A DNA stretch of 14,523 bases from Saprospiraceae bacterium (GTDB lineage: Bacteria; Bacteroidota; Bacteroidia; Chitinophagales; Saprospiraceae), in assembly GCA_020628755.1 (NCBI GenBank), contig JAHDEQ010000048.1, forward strand, positions 1 through 14,523, given 5' to 3'. Made by a program: the position numbers and the translations under genes. The first letter of the stretch is position 1, and each line of letters opens with the position of its first letter. Below, in pieces: positions 8,303 through 13,016 of the stretch. Under the pieces are notes generated by a model, which was not told where the DNA came from, did not search any database, and was given only the letters and a program-made list of their open reading frames with translations.

Positions 8303-8342
8303 ATAAACAAAAAAGGGCTTCGAGTCTTTACCCGAAGCCCTT
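8303..8342 (-). terminator. Intrinsic terminator of the M43 protease gene (- strand)
   Basis: AAGGGCTTCG (8313-8322) pairs perfectly with CGAAGCCCTT (8333-8342), and the loop can add a GT/AC pair. Read on the - strand the stem is followed by a T-run and TTGTTTATAA. It lies about 120 nt past the stop codon, beyond the octamer-repeat element, which would therefore be part of the mRNA 3' end. Confidence 0.85.
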
Positions 8343-8382
8343 GCCATATATAAGGTTTCTAATTCATTCTCTTAGGAGGTGC

Positions 8383-8460
8383 TCACGTGTTCACGTATCT
8401 ACGTGTTCAAGTTCAATTACAACGTGGATACGTGAATACTCGAACACATGAACACGCGAA
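8383..8460. repeat. Octamer-phased inverted-repeat element 1
   Basis: The left arm is four 8-nt units in exact register (8383-8414): TCACGTGT, TCACGTAT, CTACGTGT, TCAAGTTC. The right arm is five units (8421-8460): AACGTGGA, TACGTGAA, TACTCGAA, CACATGAA, CACGCGAA, consensus YACGYGAA. The arms are imperfectly complementary and can form a long hairpin. It lies directly after the protease stop codon and before its terminator. Element 2 at 13947-14021 has the same layout. I know no named family for it. Confidence 0.75.
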
Positions 8461-8462
8461 GC

Positions 8463-10607
8463 TTACTCTATTTCAAATCGCTGTTTTGGGGTTTTGCGAC
8501 CATCGTTGAGTTGTAGGTAGTACGTGCCTTTGGGCAGGTGATTTAAGTTCAAAGATTTCTCTTTTGATAAACCTGCTTTTTGGCTAAAAACTACAGCTCC
8601 GTTGGTGTCCAAAACTTTGTATGTTAGGTTTTGAGGAGTGCGTTTGGCTTTGCTAGAAAGTGCAACGTCCAATGTTCCTGATTTTGCGATTGTAGTTGCT
8701 GAAAAGCGCACACGCTGCTTTTCATCTGATGTGGTAATGGCTTCTCCTTTTCGAGCATTTCCAAGACAAAAATCTTTTTCTTGCCAGTAGCCATATTGTC
8801 CATTTGATGAAACAATCGTACTATTGTTGGAGTCTAAAATTCTATACCAACCACTACCCCAGTCGCAACAAATACCATCGCCATAATCATCATAGATTAC
8901 AAAGGTGTAACAAGCATTATCGTCAATGGTCACGGTCTTGGTCTTAACCGATGTACTACCATCTTGATAAGGCCCACCGTAAGTAACCACATCATAATTG
9001 TCGTCTAATAACTCCCAGTAGATTTCGCTTCCGTAGTCGTCAGGTTTAACCTGAATCTTGATGGTTTGAGGGCCGTTATTTGTTGGAATACTAAAGCTAG
9101 AAGACTTAGAATCGTTACCTGTATTGGAGTCAGAAAGTCCATTTGGGTTTGTAGTTTTCGCCGTGAATGTGTGGCTGCCACCAGCAACTGTCATTGCTGG
9201 TAAGTTTATGGCTTTATTGGTGTTTGGAGCTAGACTCCCCGTCCAATTATAGGTCAAATTCGTTGCGCCGTCAATTCCATATTTTATGGTCACACTCGTC
9301 AAATTCTCAGTTCCATAGTTGCGGAAACGAACTCTTGGTGTAAAGGTATCACCTGTTTGTGCGCCTACAGGACGAATAATTCTGTTGATGCCAGCATCGG
9401 CCGTCGCTGCTTGACAAGGAGGGCAGGAACCACCACAATCAACACCCGTTTCATTACCATTTTGAATCCCATCAGAGCAAGTTGGTGTTGTTTGGCAAGG
9501 TGAACAAGAACCACCACAATCAACACCTGTTTCGTTGCCATTTTGGATGCCGTCAGAGCAAGTTGGTGTATTGTTTCCGCCTCCGCCTCCACAAACATTG
9601 GCTGCATTATTGGCTACATTTTGAAGGCTAGAAGCAACAAAGTTTTCCATACGTGTCGCTTGTCCAGCCGTAAACATATACATACAAGCATCATTAGTAT
9701 AATCCATATAATTCATGTGCAGATCTGCTGAATTGCAAGAGCTTGCACCTACACTTGGACAACCATAATTGGGTTCGCTACAGTTAGGCGTATCACTAAC
9801 GCCATCGTCTTGATTGCAACCACCATTGTCGCCCCAAACGTGGTCGAGCAATAAGTAGTGACCCAACTCGTGTGTCAATGTACGTCCCAAATTATAAGGT
9901 GCTTGAGGCGAAATACTACCACAACCGCCACCTGCGCCAAAAGCCGAAGCATCAATGACAACTCCGTCGCCATTGCCGCTACCTCCAAGCGGAGAATAAC
10001 CTAAAACACCCGTATCGGCTTGTACAAAAATATTGATATAACCACTCCATTTGTTATCGCTATCGCCGCTGGTTTTGTTGATAGTAACGGCTGGGTCGCC
10101 ATTACTCAAACCATAGCCTGAAGGGTGATTTTGGGTTGCCAAACAAAAGGAGATACTCGACGCTCCTGTCTGTACGCCAGGGAATGTTGAGGAGGCACTT
10201 CCCCATTGAGCAATGTCGCCATTATTGCCTCCATAATCGGCATTGAGAATGTCTATTTGTGATTGTGCTAAGGCTCTCAAACAAGCCACGTCGGGATTAG
10301 AGATTCCTTGAAAATGAACTGCCATTGGTAGTACCATACCAGCAGAACTGCGTTGTTGAGCAGCATTTTTGAGTCGGTCAAATTTGGCTTGGTGTGCTTT
10401 TTTATATTCTGGGTCGGCAAGTAATTTTTCCATGTGGTGTTGATGACCACAAGTTCTTTTTTTAGTAAAATCTTCAGTAAGTGTGTTGTCGTCGGCTCGT
10501 TCGAGTGCATCAAATTCGTCAAAAAGTTCGTCTTTGTCGTTTTGGCATGAAAAGATTGTTAAACTAAGGAGTGCTAAAACTAAAAATAAGAAATTCACCT
10601 TTTTCAT
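8463..10607 (-). CDS. Secreted M43 (cytophagalysin-type) metalloprotease with T9SS-like C-terminal tail
   Basis: The start at 10607 gives 714 residues and a good signal peptide, MKKVNFLFLVLALLSLTIFSC, in which Cys21 could be a lipoprotein site followed by acidic QNDKDE. The open frame continues to 10742, but that extension is not signal-like. The zinc motif HELGHYLLLDH (246-256) gives ligands His246, His250, His256 and catalytic Glu247, with Leu in place of the usual Gly of HExxHxxGxxH. DGVSDTPNC and the Met-turn NYMDY (Met301) fit pappalysin-type M43. Two 27-residue Cys-rich repeats (346-399), a CARDB-like domain (about 400-500), a beta-rich module with YDDYGDGICCDWGSGWY, and a Por-secretion tail ending KQRFEIE follow. 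It likely acts at the surface or outside the cell on proteins. It has its own terminator and is transcribed divergently from the MFS gene. Confidence 0.92.
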   Translation of the reverse strand: MKKVNFLFLVLALLSLTIFSCQNDKDELFDEFDALERADDNTLTEDFTKKRTCGHQHHMEKLLADPEYKKAHQAKFDRLKNAAQQRSSAGMVLPMAVHFQGISNPDVACLRALAQSQIDILNADYGGNNGDIAQWGSASSTFPGVQTGASSISFCLATQNHPSGYGLSNGDPAVTINKTSGDSDNKWSGYINIFVQADTGVLGYSPLGGSGNGDGVVIDASAFGAGGGCGSISPQAPYNLGRTLTHELGHYLLLDHVWGDNGGCNQDDGVSDTPNCSEPNYGCPSVGASSCNSADLHMNYMDYTNDACMYMFTAGQATRMENFVASSLQNVANNAANVCGGGGGNNTPTCSDGIQNGNETGVDCGGSCSPCQTTPTCSDGIQNGNETGVDCGGSCPPCQAATADAGINRIIRPVGAQTGDTFTPRVRFRNYGTENLTSVTIKYGIDGATNLTYNWTGSLAPNTNKAINLPAMTVAGGSHTFTAKTTNPNGLSDSNTGNDSKSSSFSIPTNNGPQTIKIQVKPDDYGSEIYWELLDDNYDVVTYGGPYQDGSTSVKTKTVTIDDNACYTFVIYDDYGDGICCDWGSGWYRILDSNNSTIVSSNGQYGYWQEKDFCLGNARKGEAITTSDEKQRVRFSATTIAKSGTLDVALSSKAKRTPQNLTYKVLDTNGAVVFSQKAGLSKEKSLNLNHLPKGTYYLQLNDGRKTPKQRFEIE
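9411..9572 (-). repeat. Two tandem 81-bp repeats inside the M43 protease gene
   Basis: Units 9411-9491 and 9492-9572 are near-identical and encode two 27-residue copies of a motif starting TPTCSDGIQNGNETGVDCGG, each with four cysteines. Differences are mostly at third codon positions, so the copies are maintained at protein level. The motif is a common Cys-rich linker in secreted Bacteroidota proteins. Slippage here would change repeat number in frame. Confidence 0.9.
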
Positions 10608-10800
10608 CTCTTTAAAATTTTGTAGTAGCTTGCCAAAAGTGTGAAGATTTAGAAACCTTTGGGCTACCATGTTAAAAAATGGGTTTCGTGGACAATTACT
10701 GCGTAGGGTTGAGGGGGAATACAACACCTTTATTTTATCCATTGTGTTGAAAAAAGTGTAAAGTTTTTTGTCTTATACTGTGTGTTTTAATTTAAAATTA

Positions 10801-10824
10801 ATTGGGTGGGATGTTCCACCCAAT
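10801..10824. promoter_or_regulatory. Palindrome / hairpin in the divergent intergenic region
   Basis: ATTGGGTGG (10801-10809) and CCACCCAAT (10816-10824) are perfect 9-bp complements around a 6-nt centre; allowing one G-T pair the symmetry extends to 11 bp per arm. No T-run follows on the + strand, and only a mixed A/T tract follows on the - strand. A dimeric-regulator operator or an mRNA 5' structure is more likely than a terminator. Confidence 0.5.
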
Positions 10825-10897
10825 ATTGAATCTATTTATTTGTTCATCAATTACAATTCAAAGATAAGGGAGAAGGCAAGGCGATGTGGGAAGTTTA

Positions 10898-10947
10898 TAC
10901 TTTTGGTGGGTTTTGTTCTACTTTTGATAGATTTGAAAATACTTTTG
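10898..10947 (+). promoter_or_regulatory. Three TACTTTTG boxes at exact 21-nt spacing
   Basis: TACTTTTG occurs at 10898-10905, 10919-10926 and 10940-10947. Each is a full match to the Bacteroidota -7 consensus TAnnTTTG, and the steps are exactly 21 nt, two helical turns. They lie 220-270 nt upstream of the MFS ATG. The best -33 partner is TTG at 10913-10915, 24 nt before the third box. They could be a promoter cluster or repeated regulator sites. Confidence 0.4.
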
Positions 10948-11075
10948 TATTTGCAAAGGACTATAAAAGCCCTTTTTTGTTCTACCAAAGTTGATTTCTC
11001 CATATATAATAGTGCATATTAGTTATCATGCGAATTATTTATTTGATACTAATTTTTAAAAACCAAAATAGATTA

Positions 11076-11091
11076 CTTGCTGCATAGCAAG
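11076..11091 (+). promoter_or_regulatory. Small perfect hairpin upstream of the MFS gene
   Basis: CTTGCT (11076-11081) and AGCAAG (11086-11091) are 6-bp complements around the 4-nt loop GCAT. It lies 75 nt before the chosen MFS start and is probably within its 5' leader. Confidence 0.35.
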
Positions 11092-11166
11092 TACTGGAAC
11101 TATTCCGATAACAAAAGGGTTAAACAAAGAACTATTCTATTTTTCCAAAGCCAAAATCAAGAAGCT

Positions 11167-12420
11167 ATGTTGGACAAGACTTTACAATTGTACAAAGATT
11201 CTTTTGGAGGACTCTCAAAGGAGGTTTGGTTGTTGGCAACTGTCATGTTTATCAACCGAGCAGGAACAATGGTCATCATTTTCTTGATGATTTATTTGAC
11301 CGAACAGTTGAACTTTACTTTAACAGAAGCAGGAATGGTCATGAGTTGTTTTGGTATGGGTTCACTGCTTGGTTCTTATATAGGAGGTTGGTTGACTGAC
11401 CGTATAGGCTATTTTTATGTGATGTTTTGGAGTATGTTTCTGGGTGGTATAGGCTTTTTCTTTCTCATTCCACTCGAAAGCTTTTGGGCTTGGTGTGTAG
11501 GTGTTACACTCTTGACTACAATTTCGGATTGCTTTCGCCCTGCAAACCTTACTGCTATCGGAATTTATAGCAAAGATGAAAATAGAACTCGCTCGCTTTC
11601 TCTTTTGCGTGTGGCTATTAATATGGGCTTGGGTTTAGGCCCAGCTATTGGTGGATTGGTAGCAATGGCTTGGGGCTATAATTTACTTTTTGTGTTAGAT
11701 GGTATGACTTGTATCCTCTCAGCCTTGTTTTTTTTCTTCTTATTACCTAAAAAAGAAGTGAATAAAAAGGAACAAAGCAAGGAAGAAAAAGCACTTGAAT
11801 ATGCTTCGGCTCAATCGGCCTATAAAGATGCCTTTTTCTTAAAATTCTTATTTTGTGTCTTTCTGATCATGATCGTTTTTATGCATATTTTTAATGTGTT
11901 GACAACTTATTGGAAAGAGCATTTTCTTTTGACAGAAGAACACGTAGGTTATCTTTTAGCTATCAATGGGCTGATTATTGGTGCATTTGAAATGCCTGCG
12001 GTTTATATTTTAGAAAAAAAATATAAAATCTTTCCACTCATCATCATTGGTGCTATTTTGATTGGAATATCTTATACGATGTTTATATTTTTTGATTTTT
12101 GGATAGGAACAGTCATCATCTCTTTATTGGCAATTACAATTGGTGAAGTTATTAATTTCCCTTTTCTAAATACGGTTGCGCTAAATCGCGCACCTGCAGC
12201 CCGACGAGGGCAATATATGGGATTGTATGGTATTTCTTTTTCTTTGGCTCTCATCATAGCACCTACTTTTGGAGGTAAGATTGCTGAAGTTTGGGGCTAT
12301 AACACGCTTTGGATAGTCCTGACTGTGATAAGTATGTTGTCTATACTAGGATTCTATAGTTTGCAAAAAGAATATGAGGAAAGTATAAAGGCAGAGAAGA
12401 AGGAATTGGAATTGGTGTAA
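11167..12420 (+). CDS. Major facilitator superfamily transporter
   Basis: The 417-residue inner-membrane protein has about 12 hydrophobic segments and the MFS motif A after the second one, GSYIGGWLTDRIGYF (about residues 69-83, with Asp78-Arg79 in the loop). A charged central loop (about 195-220, LPKKEVNKKEQSKEEKALEY) divides the two six-helix halves. It resembles DHA1-type drug or metabolite exporters, driven by proton exchange; the substrate is unknown. The frame is open upstream to a TTG at 11077, but the ATG at 11167 gives the normal cytosolic N-terminus just before the first helix (WLLATVMFINRAG), so I chose it. It is not obviously linked to the cysteine genes downstream, which have their own promoter, although cysteine or sulfur-compound efflux cannot be excluded. 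Confidence 0.92.
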   Translation: MLDKTLQLYKDSFGGLSKEVWLLATVMFINRAGTMVIIFLMIYLTEQLNFTLTEAGMVMSCFGMGSLLGSYIGGWLTDRIGYFYVMFWSMFLGGIGFFFLIPLESFWAWCVGVTLLTTISDCFRPANLTAIGIYSKDENRTRSLSLLRVAINMGLGLGPAIGGLVAMAWGYNLLFVLDGMTCILSALFFFFLLPKKEVNKKEQSKEEKALEYASAQSAYKDAFFLKFLFCVFLIMIVFMHIFNVLTTYWKEHFLLTEEHVGYLLAINGLIIGAFEMPAVYILEKKYKIFPLIIIGAILIGISYTMFIFFDFWIGTVIISLLAITIGEVINFPFLNTVALNRAPAARRGQYMGLYGISFSLALIIAPTFGGKIAEVWGYNTLWIVLTVISMLSILGFYSLQKEYEESIKAEKKELELV

Positions 12421-12423
12421 ATT

Positions 12424-12445
12424 TTCCCTGCTTCTGCTTAGGGAA
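12424..12445 (+). terminator. Weak hairpin after the MFS gene
   Basis: TTCCCT (12424-12429) and AGGGAA (12440-12445) form a 6-bp stem with a 10-nt loop right after the MFS stop. No T-run follows, so this is at best a weak or factor-assisted terminator. Confidence 0.3.
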
Positions 12446-12588
12446 TTACTACAACATAGTTTTACTAAACTTAGCACAACAATGATTGCTTCCCGCAAAT
12501 TTAGGAAAACATCAATTTTAGTAAGCTGATTCATGTATCAACTTATACCACAAACAGGTTATTTTTTAAAAAAGACATTGCCACAATC

Positions 12589-12607
12589 AACTATTTATCA
12601 AATAGTT
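12589..12607. promoter_or_regulatory. Candidate operator palindrome upstream of the cysteine promoter
   Basis: AACTATTT (12589-12596), spacer ATC, AAATAGTT (12600-12607) is a perfect 8-bp inverted repeat in a 19-nt site. It is directly upstream of the distal TAAATTTG box and 36 nt upstream of the proximal -33 TTG. The position suits a dimeric DNA-binding regulator. Chance palindromes are not rare in AT-rich DNA. Confidence 0.4.
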
Positions 12608-12642
12608 ATAAATTTGAAAAATGTTTTATTTTAAAATCATAC

Positions 12643-12673
12643 TTGCATCCTAAAACTTTTGCCCGTAAATTTG
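12643..12673 (+). promoter_or_regulatory. Promoter of the cysteine leader-cysM operon
   Basis: The -33 box TTG (12643-12645), a 20-nt spacer, and the -7 box TAAATTTG (12666-12673) fit the Bacteroidota consensus exactly. Transcription would start near 12679-12681, only about 3-5 nt before the first leader ATG at 12684, making the leader mRNA nearly leaderless. A second TAAATTTG at 12609-12616 lacks a well-placed -33 TTG; if it is the real box, the 5' leader would be about 60 nt. Confidence 0.6.
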
Positions 12674-12683
12674 TTGTAGAATT

Positions 12684-12749
12684 ATGAAATTAAATTATCA
12701 AAATACCACTTGTTGTTGTTGTTGCTTTCCGTTGGAAAGGCGACAATAG
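12684..12749 (+). CDS. Cysteine leader peptide 1 (21 aa, five consecutive Cys)
   Basis: This 21-codon mini-gene reads MKLNYQNTT, then five Cys codons (12711-12725: TGT x4, TGC), then FPLERRQ and a TAG stop. It is too short to be called by ordinary gene finding. The Cys run, its position after a good promoter, and the terminator that starts 33 nt past the stop identify it as a regulatory leader whose translation measures Cys-tRNA supply, as in trp and his leaders. The last Cys codon and the codons after it encode CTTTCC and GGAAAGGC, the RNA segments of the attenuator. The peptide itself probably has no function. Similar poly-Cys leader ORFs are known upstream of cysteine genes in mycobacteria; I do not know a described Bacteroidota example. 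Confidence 0.88.
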   Translation: MKLNYQNTTCCCCCFPLERRQ

Positions 12750-12794
12750 TTCCTTGTGTATTTTAATAAATATAAAGAACTCAAAAGCCTTTCC
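12725..12794 (+). promoter_or_regulatory. Attenuator 1: alternative anti-terminator pairing
   Basis: Segment 1 is CTTTCC (12725-12730), segment 2 GGAAAGGC (12734-12741), segment 3 GCCTTTCC (12787-12794). Segments 1 and 2 form a 6-bp hairpin with a 3-nt loop. Segments 2 and 3 pair over 8 bp, extendable by a G-U and an A-U pair. Segment 3 is also the 5' arm of the terminator at 12783-12816. A ribosome stalled in the Cys run would cover or border segment 1, free segment 2 and let 2:3 form, so transcription continues. A ribosome reaching the stop at 12747 would cover segment 2, so the terminator forms. Confidence 0.85.
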
Positions 12795-12816
12795 GAATAC
12801 TCGGATGGGCTTTTTT
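12783..12816 (+). terminator. Attenuator 1 terminator
   Basis: AAAAGCC (12783-12789) pairs with GGCTTTT (12808-12814), and CCGA (12793-12796) with TCGG (12801-12804) around the loop ATAC. The T-run is 12811-12816. It ends 23 nt before the second leader ATG, so termination here removes leader 2 and cysM from the transcript. Confidence 0.88.
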
Positions 12817-12838
12817 ATTTTATCCAGATTTTGAAATC

Positions 12839-12928
12839 ATGTTTTTGAAAAATAATTGTTGTTGCTGCTGTTGTTGTTGTACCATTCCAAAGGAAAGGCA
12901 ATATTGGCGTAGCAATTTTTTGAATTAG
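12839..12928 (+). CDS. Cysteine leader peptide 2 (29 aa, eight consecutive Cys)
   Basis: This second mini-gene reads MFLKNN, then eight consecutive Cys codons (12857-12880: TGT, TGT, TGC, TGC, TGT x4), then TIPKERQYWRSNFLN and a TAG stop. Its codons for P-K-E-R carry AGGAAAGGC, the anti-terminator arm. It lies between terminator 1 and terminator 2, 155 nt after leader 1, and shares with it the Cys run, GGAAAGGC, and the downstream 12-mer AAAAGCCTTTCC, so the two modules probably arose by duplication. Eight Cys in a row makes a structural or enzymatic role unlikely and a stall-sensing role likely. Its stop lies 27 nt past segment 2, so here the 1:2 hairpin, rather than the ribosome at the stop, would have to block the anti-terminator. 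Confidence 0.88.
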   Translation: MFLKNNCCCCCCCCTIPKERQYWRSNFLN

Positions 12929-12962
12929 ATGTAAGCCAAGAAATAGTTTAAAAGCCTTTCCT
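12882..12962 (+). promoter_or_regulatory. Attenuator 2: alternative anti-terminator pairing
   Basis: Segment 1 is CCATTCC (12882-12888), segment 2 AGGAAAGGC (12891-12899), segment 3 GCCTTTCCT (12954-12962). Segments 2 and 3 are perfect 9-bp complements. Segments 1 and 2 pair over seven positions with one A-A mismatch and an AAA loop. Segment 3 lies in the 5' arm of the terminator at 12950-12985, so anti-terminator and terminator exclude each other. Segment 1 begins one nucleotide after the last Cys codon, so a ribosome stalled on the late Cys codons masks it. Confidence 0.85.
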
Positions 12963-12985
12963 CGACAGAGTGAAAGGCTTTTTTT
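12950..12985 (+). terminator. Attenuator 2 terminator
   Basis: AAAAGCCTTTC (12950-12960) pairs perfectly over 11 bp with GAAAGGCTTTT (12972-12982); CTC/GAG adds three pairs above a one-nt bulge, with a GACA loop. Seven T follow (12979-12985). It is a strong intrinsic terminator located 31 nt before the cysM ATG, where a terminator makes sense only as a regulated one. Confidence 0.93.
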
Positions 12986-13016
12986 ATGCGATAAAAGAAC
13001 TTAAAAAAATATTCTC

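Larger units (their letters stand above)
8146..8462. other. Intergenic region between htrA and the M43 protease
   Basis: This 317-nt gap is upstream of htrA and downstream of the protease, both on the - strand. It contains the protease terminator (8303-8342) and the octamer-phased hairpin element (8383-8460). The remaining part, 8146-8302, must hold the htrA promoter, but I see no good TAnnTTTG box on the - strand. No small gene or RNA gene is evident. Confidence 0.7.
10608..11166. other. Divergent intergenic region between the M43 protease and the MFS gene
   Basis: This region should carry promoters for both divergent genes. It holds the hairpin at 10801-10824, three TACTTTTG boxes spaced 21 nt apart (10898-10947), the palindrome TTTGCAAA (10950-10957), and a small perfect hairpin at 11076-11091. 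Weak open frames cross it (10768-11022 from a TTG; 10884-10994 from an ATG), but neither has convincing coding features. Confidence 0.6.
12421..12683 (+). other. Upstream region of the cysteine locus
   Basis: This is the first part of the 596-nt gap between the MFS gene and cysM. It contains the weak MFS hairpin, a wide inverted repeat TTACTAAA (12462-12469) / TTTAGTAA (12517-12524), the palindrome at 12589-12607, and two TAAATTTG boxes (12609-12616 and 12666-12673). The remaining part, 12684-13016, is the double attenuator described separately. I see no other gene here. Confidence 0.7.

Noticed and set aside
8383..8460. CRISPR array.
   Set aside because: Units are 8 nt with no spacers of uniform length and no cas genes; the arms are complementary rather than direct repeats.
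10608..10742. N-terminal 45-residue extension of the M43 protease.
   Set aside because: The internal ATG at 10607 begins a textbook signal peptide; the extension would bury it.
10884..10994. 36-codon ATG open frame with TFxxF heptads.
   Set aside because: The repeat is a by-product of the 21-nt DNA spacing as far as I can tell; no independent coding evidence. Mentioned only as an alternative.
10768..11022. 84-codon open frame from a TTG between the protease and MFS genes.
   Set aside because: It has a non-ATG start, spans the palindrome and the repeated boxes, and shows no recognisable domain; its hydrophobic stretch is explained by the T-rich 21-nt repeats.
11077..11166. TTG start giving a 30-residue longer MFS protein.
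   Set aside because: It begins inside a perfect hairpin and adds a polar, non-MFS-like N-terminus; the ATG at 11167 is better.
12711..12880. Runs of TGT/TGC as a simple trinucleotide microsatellite.
   Set aside because: Both runs are in frame with an ATG and a nearby stop, include TGC synonyms, and are each followed by matched anti-terminator and terminator segments upstream of a cysteine gene, which a random microsatellite would not explain.
12950..12985. Terminator 2 as the end of an upstream small RNA unrelated to cysM.
   Set aside because: Its 5' arm is complementary to the leader segment right after a Cys run and the same arrangement occurs twice, so regulated attenuation explains it better.
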